A stretch of 64,000 bases of DNA from Gammaproteobacteria bacterium. Lineage in GTDB: Bacteria > Pseudomonadota > Gammaproteobacteria > UBA6429 > Thiohalophilaceae. The position numbers and the translations under genes are program-made. How positions within the stretch are numbered: the stretch's first letter is position 1; every line of letters starts with the position of its first letter. The notes under the pieces are model-generated. The model was given only the letters and a program-made list of their open reading frames with translations. It did no database searches and was not told the DNA's origin. Shown piece after piece: positions 48,214-57,785 of the stretch. The stretch lies in NCBI GenBank assembly GCA_016194635.1, contig JACQBC010000030.1:124001-188000 (forward strand). Reading direction: 5' to 3'.

Positions 48214-48831
48214 TTACTGCTCGGCCAAAATAAAAAATCGATTTATCCGCCCCAGGTCCGGGGTTTCAACCCGAATCTCCACCGCCCGCGGCATGCTACT
48301 CATCGCGGTTTGAAACTGGGGCGGTGGCCAGGAGGTTTGCCACTGGTCACTCGTGTCTAAATAACGCACCTCGAATTTATCCACGTTGTTCAACAACGCA
48401 CTGCGTTGCGGTTGCGCGTCTTGGGCGCGATCCAAGGTGTTCCAGGTTAAGCGGTATAAAGTGTGATCTTTCACCCCATAACCAACCCGTTGCATGACAC
48501 TGCGCAGCGCATGCGCCGGATTGCGTACCCCGGTGCGGGTGAACTCCAAACGGATATCCCCCAATTCCGCCCCGATAAACGCCGCGCGGGTCTCGCCGTA
48601 TTCCCCACGGATCGTGCGCGGCACGACTTCGGTGACATCATCCCCGATGCGTAAAAACGCCAACTGTAGTTCCCCCAAGCGATCCGCGGCCTGCTGGGTT
48701 TGGGTCTTGGCATCCATAATATTGCGTAATCCGGAGTAGGCCATGTAAGAAATAATGGCGAAGATTGACATCGCCACCAATAATTCAAATAAGGTGAAGC
48801 CATGGCTGAGCCGCGCCGTTGGAAAGCTCAT
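48214..48831 (-). CDS. gspJ: Type II secretion minor pseudopilin GspJ
   Basis: A 205-residue pseudopilin with the prepilin site HG|FTLFELLVAMSIFAII at residues 10-11. The start is ATG 48831, overlapping the gspI stop by 4 bp; a longer in-frame reading to 49059 only shadows gspI. The C-terminal RAVEIRVETPDLGRINRFF is typical of GspJ. Confidence 0.93.
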   Translation of the reverse strand: MSFPTARLSHGFTLFELLVAMSIFAIISYMAYSGLRNIMDAKTQTQQAADRLGELQLAFLRIGDDVTEVVPRTIRGEYGETRAAFIGAELGDIRLEFTRTGVRNPAHALRSVMQRVGYGVKDHTLYRLTWNTLDRAQDAQPQRSALLNNVDKFEVRYLDTSDQWQTSWPPPQFQTAMSSMPRAVEIRVETPDLGRINRFFILAEQ

Positions 48832-49217
48832 GTGGGCTTTCCCAAAAACGCCACCACCGAGGCGGTGGGCGCGTCGGCTTTTTGCGCTTGCGGTTGCACG
48901 GCGACGTCCAGACGGCGCACCGAGGCATCGGGGGTGGTTTTCACCTCCAGGGTCCATTTCCAAGTAATATCGCCCATCTCGGCCGTGCCGTTGGAGGTGC
49001 CAACCGCCGGCCAGGTACGTTGCAGGCGCAACTCGACCACCTTGTTCATCGCCACCCATTCGGCAAAGGTTTTTTCTTTTAAGTAGATCGACGTGCTGGT
49101 TGCGGAACTCACCGCATTGATTGCCGCCGCCAAACCGATCGCAATCACCGCCAAGGCCACCAACACCTCCAGCAAGGTGAACCCCGTAAACGCTCGTCTG
49201 TAATGTGATCTTGGCAC
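48828..49217 (-). CDS. gspI: Type II secretion minor pseudopilin GspI
   Basis: A 129-residue pseudopilin. Leader of about 10 residues, then TG|FTLLEVLVALAVIAIG with the conserved Glu at +5. ATAINA-like first helix end and WVAMNKVVELRL fit GspI. It nucleates the pseudopilus tip with GspJ and GspK. Seven bp after gspH. Confidence 0.93.
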   Translation of the reverse strand: MPRSHYRRAFTGFTLLEVLVALAVIAIGLAAAINAVSSATSTSIYLKEKTFAEWVAMNKVVELRLQRTWPAVGTSNGTAEMGDITWKWTLEVKTTPDASVRRLDVAVQPQAQKADAPTASVVAFLGKPT

Positions 49218-49224
49218 AGTGGAC

Positions 49225-49767
49225 TCAACCCTGATCCGCCGGTGTGATTAATTCCAGCTTGCCGTCGTCGCCGGCACGGATGCGAAATTGCACGCTCTCA
49301 TCGCTGGATCGCAGGATCAATTCAAACGGCGAGATCTCGCCACTGGATAAGATATACACGCGCGCCGGTTCGGGTTTAGCAGGCTTTTTATCCGCCTCGG
49401 CGTTATTTAAATTACTTAAATCCAGCGGACTTTTATCCGCCACCAAGGACAGCTGCATACCCACCTGTAAGGTCCGCGTGCGGAACATCTTGTCCTGATC
49501 CATGGGTTGCCAATCGGTGGTTTCGTAGGTCTCGAATCCATATTCATGCGGCTCCACCGCCAGCGCCATCTCTTGGCCTTGAATGATCGCTTCCTCGCGC
49601 GCCAGATTGATCAAGGCATAAATGCGCCGCATCTCCACGTCCATTTGCGCCGAGATATCGCCCGTACTGATTGACAAAGTGGCCACACTGAGGATGATGC
49701 CGATCATCACCAGCACCACCAGCAGTTCAACCAGGGTAAACCCCGCTGCGGTCTTAATTCTTGGCAT
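49225..49767 (-). CDS. gspH: Type II secretion minor pseudopilin GspH
   Basis: About 180 residues from ATG 49767, giving the leader MPRIKTAAG before FTLVELLVVLVMIGI (Glu +5). In-frame ATGs at 49785 and 49815 would give longer leaders lying further inside gspG. With this start the overlap with gspG is 14 bp. GspH links the tip complex to the GspG shaft. Confidence 0.9.
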   Translation of the reverse strand: MPRIKTAAGFTLVELLVVLVMIGIILSVATLSISTGDISAQMDVEMRRIYALINLAREEAIIQGQEMALAVEPHEYGFETYETTDWQPMDQDKMFRTRTLQVGMQLSLVADKSPLDLSNLNNAEADKKPAKPEPARVYILSSGEISPFELILRSSDESVQFRIRAGDDGKLELITPADQG

Positions 49768-50203
49768 GCCCGGTGGTGATCTCATCGAGGTTCCAATTTC
49801 CGATGTCATCTTCAATCGAGTTTTCGTCCTTATTCTTGGAATAGACGTCGATCTCCCCGTGCACCCCGGGATTCAAATACTGGTAGTCATTGCCCCAGGG
49901 ATCCTTGGGTAATTTTTTAATATACCCTCCTTGTTTATACCGCTTGGGTTCGGGGGCCAACGACGGCTTCTGCACCAAGGCGTCCAAACCTTGATCGGTG
50001 GTGGGAAACGAAAAATTATCCAGCTTGTATAAATTCAGGGCCTCTTCCAACACCCGGATATCTTGCTTGGCTTTATTAATCCGCGCCTCATCGGGCTTAT
50101 CCATGATCTTCGGTACAATCACCGCGGCTAAAATCCCCAGAATCACCACCACCACCATCACTTCAATCAGGGTAAACCCCTGACTATGTTTACGTTGCTT
50201 CAT
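49754..50203 (-). CDS. gspG: Type II secretion major pseudopilin GspG
   Basis: 149 residues from ATG 50203: leader MKQRKHSQG, then FTLIEVMVVVVILGILAAVIVP. The GspG calcium/core signature is present (YKLDNFSFPTTDQGLDALV, KDPWGNDYQYLNPG, DVYSKNKDE). It forms the pseudopilus shaft and must be made in excess. The 95-bp gap to gspF with a strong hairpin may allow separate control or mRNA processing. Confidence 0.95.
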   Translation of the reverse strand: MKQRKHSQGFTLIEVMVVVVILGILAAVIVPKIMDKPDEARINKAKQDIRVLEEALNLYKLDNFSFPTTDQGLDALVQKPSLAPEPKRYKQGGYIKKLPKDPWGNDYQYLNPGVHGEIDVYSKNKDENSIEDDIGNWNLDEITTGHAKN

Positions 50204-50240
50204 ACACACTCCACACACTCATTGTTAAAACCCGTCTTAC

Positions 50241-50290
50241 AACCCGCGTCCTCACCGCCCCCTCTGCCTCTGACAAAGGGGGCGCGGGTT
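50241..50290. terminator. Bipartite hairpin between gspF and gspG
   Basis: Outer pair AACCCG/CGGGTT (50241-50246 with 50285-50290) and inner pair CGCCCCCT/AGGGGGCG (50256-50263 with 50277-50284). A partial terminator or a processing/stabilising structure at the 5' side of gspG mRNA are both possible. No long T-run follows in the direction of transcription. Confidence 0.55.
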
Positions 50291-50298
50291 AAATTTAT

Positions 50299-51522
50299 TT
50301 AATGCACTAAATCATTCATATTAAAAATAGGCAGTAATATCGCCAGCACGATCACCAACACCACCCCGCCCATCACTAAAATAAGGATCGGCTCCAGCAT
50401 GCTCATCATTAAACTGATCGAGGTTTCTTGCTCGCGTTCCTGGTTGCTGGCGGCGCGTTCTAACATCTCTTCTAATTTTCCGCTAACCTCGCCCGAGGCG
50501 ATCAAATTCACCGTCATCGGGGGGAAATAACCGCTTTGTTCCAAGGAACGCGCCAGCGGCGCGCCTTCACGGACCTTTTGCGCGGCACGCTCCACCGCTT
50601 CACGCATCGGTAGATTGCTGACGACGTGCGCGGAAATCCGCAACGACTCCAGCACCGGCACACCGCTGGCGGTAAGAATGCTCAAGGTGCGGGCAAAACG
50701 GGCAGTGTTAATTCGGCGCACGAATCTGCCAATGATCGGCACGCGCAACATATACCTGTGGTAAGTGTATTTTGGTCCTGGTTTACGCAAGGTATACACC
50801 GTGGTAACCGCACCCACTATCAATACGATCAATACCAGCCATAACCAGTGCCGAAAGAAACCGCTCACCGCGATCAACATCCGCGTTAATAACGGTAACT
50901 GTTGATTCATATCCTCGAACACCTTGACCACTTCCGGTACGACATAGGCTAATAATCCCGACACCACCAGGATCGACATCGTGGTCAACAACGCCGGATA
51001 AAACAGCGCCATTTGCACCCGCTGGCTTAAATGCTGACGCGCCTCGGTGTAATCGGCGAGTTTTTCCAACACCCCGTCCAAATGCCCGGACTGTTCGCCG
51101 GCGGAGACGGTTGCCCGGTACAATTCGCCGAACACATGGGGAAATTTCCCCAGGCCATCCGCCAGGCTGTGGCCTTCCATGATGCGCGAGCCCACACCCA
51201 TCATCAGGCTTTGCAGGCGCGGTTTTTCCGATTGGCGCGCGATGGTTTGCGCGGCCTCCACCAAGGGTATGCCCGAGCGCACCAGGGTCGCTAATTGCCG
51301 CGTGAGCAAGGCCAAATCCGAGGCGCTGATGCCGCGGCGCAGCTTAAAAACCGATTTGCGCGTATGGGGTTTATTTTCGTGGTGCGCAACCTCATCCACT
51401 GCCAAGGGGATCATCCCTTGTTCGCGCAATTGCTGGCGGATCTGGCGCGGCGAGTCGCCTTCCAATACGCCCTTGCACTCCTTGCCGCCTTTATCCAGCG
51501 CACTGTATTCAAACGCACCCAT
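50299..51522 (-). CDS. gspF: Type II secretion inner-membrane protein GspF
   Basis: A 407-residue platform protein with two T2SSF domains (about 70-195 and 275-400) and three membrane helices (near 170-192, 220-243 and 375-400). Characteristic phrases: ALLTRQLATLVRSGIPLVEA, the glycine-rich SGEVSGKLEEMLERAA and EPILILVMGGVVLVIV. Six bp after gspE. Confidence 0.95.
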   Translation of the reverse strand: MGAFEYSALDKGGKECKGVLEGDSPRQIRQQLREQGMIPLAVDEVAHHENKPHTRKSVFKLRRGISASDLALLTRQLATLVRSGIPLVEAAQTIARQSEKPRLQSLMMGVGSRIMEGHSLADGLGKFPHVFGELYRATVSAGEQSGHLDGVLEKLADYTEARQHLSQRVQMALFYPALLTTMSILVVSGLLAYVVPEVVKVFEDMNQQLPLLTRMLIAVSGFFRHWLWLVLIVLIVGAVTTVYTLRKPGPKYTYHRYMLRVPIIGRFVRRINTARFARTLSILTASGVPVLESLRISAHVVSNLPMREAVERAAQKVREGAPLARSLEQSGYFPPMTVNLIASGEVSGKLEEMLERAASNQEREQETSISLMMSMLEPILILVMGGVVLVIVLAILLPIFNMNDLVH

Positions 51523-51528
51523 GTCGGT

Positions 51529-53055
51529 TTAATCCTCGCGCGTCACGCGCAATACTTCTTCCAGCGAGGTATCACCGAGCAAGATTCGGCGCACCCCGTC
51601 TTGCCGGATACTCGGCCAGAATTGCCGCGCGTGGGCTTCCAGTTGGTGTTCCCCCGCGCCGTCATGAATCATGCTGCGTAGCTCATTGTCGATCTCGATC
51701 AGCTCATAGATGCCGGTACGGCCGCGATAGCCCAGGAAATTACACTGCTCGCAACCGGTGGGTTCGTAGAGTATCGGCGGATCGGCCGTGGCGAGATCTA
51801 ATAAATCACATTCCTTGGCATCGGGTAAATGCGGCCGTTTACAGGCCGGGCACAATAACCGCACCAGGCGTTGCGCCAAAACACCCACCATGGTCGAGGA
51901 TAATAAAAACGGTTCCACCCCCATGTCGCGCAAGCGGGTGATCGCGCCAATCGCGGTATTGGTATGCAAGGTGGAAAATACCATGTGGCCGGTCAAACTG
52001 GCCTGGATCGCAATCTCCACGGTTTCCAAGTCACGGATCTCACCGACCATCACCACGTCCGGATCTTGGCGCAAGATCGCGCGCAGTCCGCGCGCGAAGG
52101 TCAGCTCGACCTTGGTATTTACCTGGGTCTGCCCAATGCCGTCGATGTAATATTCAATCGGATCTTCCACCGTCATGATGTTGCGGCTGGTATCGTTCAA
52201 ACGGCCTAAGGCGGCGTACAAGGTCGTGGTTTTACCCGAGCCGGTGGGCCCGGTCACCAGTAAGATACCGTGGGGCTTATTGATCAACCGGTCCATGCTG
52301 ACCATCACCTCCGCGGCCATGCCCAGATGGATGAGGTCCAGCCGTCCGGCTTGTTTATCCAATAGCCGCAACACCACCCGTTCACCGTGCCCCGAGGGCA
52401 GGGTTGAAACACGTACGTCTACGGCGCGGCCGGCGATGCGGAACGAAATCCGCCCGTCTTGCGGCAGGCGTTTTTCGGCGATGTCCAGTTTAGCCATGAC
52501 TTTCACCCGCGAGGTGATCAACGGGGCCAGCGCGCGCGGCGGCTGCAAGATTTCGCGTAACACCCCATCCACCCGCAGGCGCACCACCAGGCGATTTTCA
52601 AACGGTTCAATGTGAATGTCGGAGGCGTTTTCTTTCACCGCTTGCGCCAACAGCGCGTTGATCAAGCGAATGATCGGCGCGTCGTCTTCGGTTTCGAGCA
52701 GGTCTTCGGGCTCGGCCAGTTCTTGCGCGATACTGGCGAGATCCAATTCATCGCCCAGCCCTTGCATCATTTCCTGGGCCTGGTTGGCGCCGGTTTCATA
52801 GTGTTGCTGCAGGAGTTTCTCGAATTCCTCGGCGCTGACTTTTTGCAACACCAGGGGTAATTTGAAATGCCGCCGGATCTCCACCAGCGGGGTATTGCTG
52901 GCCCCCGCGCGGTAAATAACCTCAATCGAACTGGTTCCGACCGTACTAATGAGCACCCCGTGTCGTTTGGCGTAGGAATAGCTCAAGGCCCGAGGCGTGG
53001 CCGCGGCCTCGCCCAGCGGGACTACCACCACATCATTGAGTAACTCGTCCTGCAT
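51529..53055 (-). CDS. gspE: Type II secretion ATPase GspE
   Basis: A 508-residue secretion ATPase. The N-terminal GspL-binding region is followed by Walker A GPTGSGKTTTLY near residue 270, an Asp box (VEDPIEYYIDGIGQTQVN), Walker B (ILRQDPDVVMVGEIRD) and His box. The tetracysteine zinc motif has CPACK near 400 and CEQC near 435. Its ATG lies inside the 3' end of gspD (23-bp overlap). Confidence 0.96.
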   Translation of the reverse strand: MQDELLNDVVVVPLGEAAATPRALSYSYAKRHGVLISTVGTSSIEVIYRAGASNTPLVEIRRHFKLPLVLQKVSAEEFEKLLQQHYETGANQAQEMMQGLGDELDLASIAQELAEPEDLLETEDDAPIIRLINALLAQAVKENASDIHIEPFENRLVVRLRVDGVLREILQPPRALAPLITSRVKVMAKLDIAEKRLPQDGRISFRIAGRAVDVRVSTLPSGHGERVVLRLLDKQAGRLDLIHLGMAAEVMVSMDRLINKPHGILLVTGPTGSGKTTTLYAALGRLNDTSRNIMTVEDPIEYYIDGIGQTQVNTKVELTFARGLRAILRQDPDVVMVGEIRDLETVEIAIQASLTGHMVFSTLHTNTAIGAITRLRDMGVEPFLLSSTMVGVLAQRLVRLLCPACKRPHLPDAKECDLLDLATADPPILYEPTGCEQCNFLGYRGRTGIYELIEIDNELRSMIHDGAGEHQLEAHARQFWPSIRQDGVRRILLGDTSLEEVLRVTRED

Positions 53056-55615
53056 TTCCGTCCCCTGGCGGCGGCAATAAGGGTAAGTTGGAGTCTACCG
53101 GAGCGGCGGGTTCGGTGCTGGGGTCACTGGGGAGGGCCCCGCCACCGGGGACAGGCGTCGCCGCAGGCGCGGTGGGTGCCGGTTCGGCAGGAATCGCGGG
53201 CGTCTCCGGTTCAACCGCCGGTGGTTCGGCCGGCAGCGGGATATTCGGGCTCAACGGCGGCGGACCGGCGGGAAGGCTGGGTGCGGCGGAAGACGGTTGC
53301 GACGGCGCGGGCTTAGCGGCCGGGGCTGTTTGCGGCGGCTCCGCGAGTTTCTGAGCTGGACTTGGGGGGGGCACGGCACGCCGAGTGGTCTCGGCCGGGG
53401 GTTGGCTCGGCGGGCGTAGCGAGGCCGGTCGGCTCAACTCTTCGCGCTGGCTCGAATCCTCGTAAGCGGGGGGCAATTTTAACAATTCCGCGATTTCCGG
53501 CAGCAAGGGCGCCACCTCGTCCGACATTAAGTTCACACCCTTCTGCCGCATCAGTAGCTGCTGGGCGCGGATATAGTTGTATTTTTCGGTGGTAATGGCG
53601 CCGATGCTCTTTTCATCCTTCATGATCATCGGATGTAAGAACACCATGAGGTTGGTTTTAACCTTGGTGGTCTTTTGATAGCGGAACAACCATCCCAACA
53701 GGGGAATATCACCCAGCCCCGGAACTTTTTGCTCGGCCTCGCGGACGTTGTCTTCAATCAAGCCGCCCAGCGCGACGATTTGGCCGTCATCCACCACCAC
53801 ACTGGTTTTTATCGAACGTTTATTGGTGATGATATCCGAGGCCACCGAGCTGGAGGCGACATTGGAAACCTCTTGGGTCACGTCGAGTTTAATCGCGTCC
53901 CCTTCGTTGATCTGCGGTTTGATCTTGAGGGTTATGCCCACGTCCTTGCGTTCGATGGTTTGAAACGGATTGGAGGGGGTGGTCCCGCCGCCGGTATTGC
54001 TGAACGAACCGGTCACGAAGGGCACGTTTTGACCGACCACGATCTGCGCCTCTTCGTTATCCAGGGTCACCAGCGAGGGCGTCGACAGAATATTAGTATA
54101 GGCATCCCCGGCCAGCATGGATAACAACGCCCCGATCTTGGTGCTACTGTTAAAATTCCCAAACCCGACATTAAAACCTATCGGCGAGGGGGGCGACGCC
54201 AGGTTCGCATAGGCCGTAATCGGCGTGCTCAAGTTAAAATTCACCAACCCAATCGCATTTCCACTCTGACGCCCATCCACCGCCCACTGTACCCCCAGTT
54301 CTCGCGAGGCATCGGTGGAGACCTCGGCGATCACCGCCTCGACCATCACTTGGGCGCGGCGCACATCCAATTGCTGAATCACGGTCTTCATGGAGCGGAA
54401 CAGATCGGCCGGAGCACTGATCACCAGGGCATTGGTATTGGCATCCGCCTGAATCGTGATATCGCCCCCCGGCCCCGGCGGCTTGGCAGCCCCCGCCTTG
54501 CCTTGGCTAATACCTGTTAACACCGGCACCAAGTCCTTGGCCACCGCGTTACGCAGATAAACCACATGGGTGTTGCCCCCCAATTCCATCGGGGTGTCTA
54601 AATGGGCGATCAAGGTGCGTTGCCGCAGACGAGCGCTTTTATCGCCGCTGATCAACAGGCTGTTGGTGCGATCATCGGCCACGATCTTAGTACGCTCTTG
54701 CGGCGACTTGGGGTCGCGCCCGCCCGCGTCGAGCTGGCCGAGGATCCGCACAATCTCCGAGGCCGAGGCGTGTTGCAGCGGGATCACTTCCACTTCGTCG
54801 CCGGTGACCTGGTCGATGCGGTTGATAATCGTCACCAGCCGCGCGATGTTGGAGGCGGAATCGGAAATGATGATCACATTCGAGGTCGGGACCGCCGCCA
54901 GATGCCCGCGTTGCGGCACCAGGGGCCGCAAGATTGGCACCAGTTGATTGGCGTCGACGTGTTTCACCTCGATCACATGGGTGACAATTTCATCGCTGTC
55001 CGAGTCATAACGCGGGTTCATATTCTCGATGGCATCTTGCTTGGCGTTGGCGTCCGGAACGATCTTGATCACATCCTTGCCCGGCACCGCCGCATAACCG
55101 TGCACCTTGAGGATCGACAAAAACACCTCGTAGATCTGCTTGGCGTTCATCGGCCGCTGCGAAATGATCGTGACTTTGCCCTTCACCTGCGGATCAATGA
55201 TGAAATTCTTGCCGGTGTATTTTGACACCGCCTCGATGATGACGCGGATATCGGCGTCGGCAAAATTCAGCGTAAAGGAACCCTTGGGATTGGCCCCTGG
55301 AAATGGTGTTGGGCCGAGCGCTACGCTATTCGCGGCAGTGGCCGGGTCCGCCGGCGACACGTCCGCGTCTTGCACGGGGATAGCCGGTGTGGCGGATCGC
55401 ACCTGACTGCCCGTGGCCAACGGCGGGTTCTTGGCCACCGGCATCCGTCCGCCGCTGGTCGGCGCCAGTTTGGCTTTACGTTTCACGGCCTTGTGTTTTT
55501 TCTTGACGGGGCTTGTCATGGCCGCCTCTTCGGCCGCTTGTAGCGTAGACTGGAACACACCGTTGGCCATCCACAACCCGACCGTAACACCCACTACCCA
55601 CCACTGCTTCTTCAC
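53033..55615 (-). CDS. gspD: Type II secretion secretin GspD
   Basis: An 860-residue outer-membrane secretin with signal peptide (about 1-28), a Lys/Ala-rich linker, N0 domain (FTLNFADADIRVIIEAV near 112), repeated N1-N3 domains, and a secretin core (GQNVPFVTGSF, ERKDVGITLKIKPQI). The last 130 residues form a Pro/Ala-rich tail (PPSPAQKLAEPPQTAPAAKP) longer than in most GspD proteins. No separate pilotin gene is seen in the operon. Overlaps gspC by 4 bp and gspE by 23 bp. Confidence 0.95.
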   Translation of the reverse strand: MKKQWWVVGVTVGLWMANGVFQSTLQAAEEAAMTSPVKKKHKAVKRKAKLAPTSGGRMPVAKNPPLATGSQVRSATPAIPVQDADVSPADPATAANSVALGPTPFPGANPKGSFTLNFADADIRVIIEAVSKYTGKNFIIDPQVKGKVTIISQRPMNAKQIYEVFLSILKVHGYAAVPGKDVIKIVPDANAKQDAIENMNPRYDSDSDEIVTHVIEVKHVDANQLVPILRPLVPQRGHLAAVPTSNVIIISDSASNIARLVTIINRIDQVTGDEVEVIPLQHASASEIVRILGQLDAGGRDPKSPQERTKIVADDRTNSLLISGDKSARLRQRTLIAHLDTPMELGGNTHVVYLRNAVAKDLVPVLTGISQGKAGAAKPPGPGGDITIQADANTNALVISAPADLFRSMKTVIQQLDVRRAQVMVEAVIAEVSTDASRELGVQWAVDGRQSGNAIGLVNFNLSTPITAYANLASPPSPIGFNVGFGNFNSSTKIGALLSMLAGDAYTNILSTPSLVTLDNEEAQIVVGQNVPFVTGSFSNTGGGTTPSNPFQTIERKDVGITLKIKPQINEGDAIKLDVTQEVSNVASSSVASDIITNKRSIKTSVVVDDGQIVALGGLIEDNVREAEQKVPGLGDIPLLGWLFRYQKTTKVKTNLMVFLHPMIMKDEKSIGAITTEKYNYIRAQQLLMRQKGVNLMSDEVAPLLPEIAELLKLPPAYEDSSQREELSRPASLRPPSQPPAETTRRAVPPPSPAQKLAEPPQTAPAAKPAPSQPSSAAPSLPAGPPPLSPNIPLPAEPPAVEPETPAIPAEPAPTAPAATPVPGGGALPSDPSTEPAAPVDSNLPLLPPPGDGNAGRVTQ

Positions 55616-56565
55616 ATTGACACCCGTAACTCAATTCGTTGCCCGCCCCGTAATACCCCCAGGGTGATAGTCCCGCCGTTATTGGACATGATCGATTGCA
55701 TCACCGCCGGATCCGTGGCCGGACTGCCGTTGACATCCACCACCACATCGCTGGGTTGCAAGCCAATCGCGGCCATCACCTGCGGATCCCGGTGCGTGAA
55801 CCTAAATCCCTTCAGCACACCGTCCTCTTGGTAGGGATCGATGCGCACTTGGTTCCAAAACTGATCCGGCCGGGTCACCAATTCCTGACGGAGATCACGC
55901 AAGCGTTCAGCCCCCGAGGCGGGGGTGGTACGCGCCGGCGCGGCGGCCGAGAGCGCCGGGTTATACAGCGTGGCGCGCCCCGGCCGGGTGGGTTGCCCGG
56001 GCAGATCCTTGCCTTCGGTGGGCATGCTCAAGGTTTCATAATTGCCACTGCGATTCAGAATAATCCGATCCGGATAGACCTCCTGCAGCGTTACCCCCGG
56101 CACCACCGTATCGCCGCGCACGTAGACTTTTTCTTGGTTTTGGTCGTCCGCCACGATGGCCATGGAGTTCTCTGGGATATCCGAGGCGAACACGCCGCGC
56201 AAGGACAGTTTCAAACCGGTCTTGACGGCATTGATTGCCGCCCCGGCCGGTCCGGTGGCGACCGACGGCATCCCGAAGATATGCAAATTGGCGACGGCTT
56301 GTAAACGCGGTTGTTGGGTTGGGGCTTGGCGCGCCGCGGGTAAAGACACGCTCGCGTTGCCAGGGGTGGGCGCGGGGGAAAAGATCAACCAGCTGATATC
56401 CGCCGCCGCTTTCGCCAATAAGATCACCAGCAGCACTTCGATCATTTTGGGCGCCCGCCGCAACCACTTTTCCAAGGACATAGGGGTGAACAGCGACGCC
56501 CACTCCTGCGTGGCGCGATACACCTTTGCCTGCACCTGTTCTACCTTCATTAAATTACTGATCAC
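55612..56565 (-). CDS. gspC: Type II secretion protein GspC
   Basis: A 317-residue inner-membrane clamp: one helix (about 42-62), the homology region (LHIFGMPSV, LSLRGVFASDIPENSMAIV near 130-150) that binds GspD N0, a Pro-rich linker, and a C-terminal PDZ domain (IGLQPSDVVVDVNGSPATD near 270). First gene of the twelve-gene operon gspCDEFGHIJKLMN; its promoter must lie in the gap facing pilA. Confidence 0.93.
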   Translation of the reverse strand: MISNLMKVEQVQAKVYRATQEWASLFTPMSLEKWLRRAPKMIEVLLVILLAKAAADISWLIFSPAPTPGNASVSLPAARQAPTQQPRLQAVANLHIFGMPSVATGPAGAAINAVKTGLKLSLRGVFASDIPENSMAIVADDQNQEKVYVRGDTVVPGVTLQEVYPDRIILNRSGNYETLSMPTEGKDLPGQPTRPGRATLYNPALSAAAPARTTPASGAERLRDLRQELVTRPDQFWNQVRIDPYQEDGVLKGFRFTHRDPQVMAAIGLQPSDVVVDVNGSPATDPAVMQSIMSNNGGTITLGVLRGGQRIELRVSM

Positions 56566-56745
56566 TCGCTGGACTGTACTTAGGGCCGTAGTGGGACTGC
56601 TCCGCCACCCATCATGAAAATATAATTTTTTAAATAATCAATTAGTTATATAGTGTAGTTAATTCATTAAATGAAGTGAAGAGCCTACCGTGGCTTATTT
56701 TACCCCATAGCGATGACAAGAATATGGGTAGGAATCCCCAACTCT

Positions 56746-56775
56746 TTAAATCAAACCCGGTTAAATCAAACCCGG
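56746..56775. repeat. Tandem 15-bp direct duplication in the gspC-pilA gap
   Basis: TTAAATCAAACCCGG occurs twice head to tail (56746-56760, 56761-56775). It lies in the 741-bp divergent gap 56566-57306, which has no gene I can support. It could be replication slippage or a pair of protein sites. Confidence 0.5.
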
Positions 56776-57148
56776 GCCCGCCCCCCTGGTGTCAGCGCGT
56801 GTGGGGAGTTTTTGTAGTCATTTTCAAAAGTACTCAGCAGGGTCACTGTCCTAAGGACTCGCTTGCTTGACAAGCAACTCACCTAGCGCGTAAACGTTTT
56901 AGAGGGGTGCTGAAGAAAAAATCGAAACTGACTAAATTTACTTCTAAACCGACCAAAATAGTCACTCTGTGACATTACGGGATTAAAAGTACAAGCAATA
57001 CACCTTGCGCTAACCTCTACCCCACCCCCCTCAACACCGTCATCCACACGGCATTAGCGTGAAGGTGATCACAGAAAACCGGTCGATCTGGAACAATTCA
57101 CCCCTGACGTCGATAATTGCTCTATTCTTTGGCAATATTGAAATTTAT

Positions 57149-57164
57149 TGGCACATAAGCTGCT
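57149..57164 (+). promoter_or_regulatory. Sigma-54 (RpoN) promoter of pilA
   Basis: TGGCAC-N5-CTGCT, with GG (57150-57151) and GC (57162-57163) exactly 10 bp apart, matches the -24/-12 consensus (TGGCAC-N5-TTGCA/T) at all but one core base. It lies about 145 bp before the pilA ATG, giving a leader of about 130 nt. PilR, encoded at 43210, is the expected activator. Confidence 0.7.
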
Positions 57165-57306
57165 AACGTAACACCCAACTTCAGTTCACGTAATGGTTTG
57201 CCGCTACAGGCCAGGAGGCAGGCGCGGTAAACAAGGCCAGGGCGGCGACGTAACCGGTTTTTTTTAGGAGTTCGGCGTTTAACTTACACTATTTGGAGAG
57301 AGCATT

Positions 57307-57771
57307 ATGAAATCAGCAAAAGGTTTTACCTTAATTGAATTGATGATCGTCGTGGCGATCATTGGGATCTTGGCGGCGATCGCGATACCGGCGTATCAGG
57401 GTTATATTTCACAATCGCAAATCAATTCGCATATTGATAACGTTGATATTGCAGTACGATATATCCGAAATGAGTTCGCAAAAGGTGCTGCTGGCGGTAC
57501 CTGCACTGCGGGCAGCAGTGCTGGATTGCTTACTGCATTGAACGAAGGTGGAAAACGTGCCATTGGTGGTGCAGCCGCAGCAGCGTTTGTCGCGTCAGGC
57601 GTCACAACTCAAGGTACCGTACAAGTTGATGCAACAGGTACATATGTAAACGGTTGCCCCCCAGCTGGCTCAGCTGTTACCATTGTGGGTAACCCAATTA
57701 CCGGTTTGGCGTACCCGACAAACGCTCCAATGACTGGTGTAGGCGGTGCTATAACTTTTTCTCTACAGTAA
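57307..57771 (+). CDS. pilA: Type IV pilin, probable major subunit
   Basis: A 154-residue type IVa prepilin. Leader MKSAKG, cleaved before [24 protein letters not shown], with Glu +5. The globular part is Ala/Gly-rich ([13 protein letters not shown]) with two Cys (TCTAG near 60, NGCPPAG near 118) able to form the usual disulfide loop. Strong ribosome site GGAGAG, sigma-54 promoter and downstream hairpin all point to high regulated expression. Confidence 0.92.
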   Translation: MKSAKGFTLIELMIVVAIIGILAAIAIPAYQGYISQSQINSHIDNVDIAVRYIRNEFAKGAAGGTCTAGSSAGLLTALNEGGKRAIGGAAAAAFVASGVTTQGTVQVDATGTYVNGCPPAGSAVTIVGNPITGLAYPTNAPMTGVGGAITFSLQ

Positions 57772-57785
57772 TTTCGACGTAAAAC

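Noticed and set aside
48832-49059. N-terminal extension of GspJ by 76 residues
   Set aside because: It is an out-of-frame reading of gspI and would destroy the prepilin leader.
56566-57148. Possible small gene in the gspC-pilA gap
   Set aside because: The only frames are short, lack ribosome sites and show no protein-like composition; the region better fits regulatory DNA.
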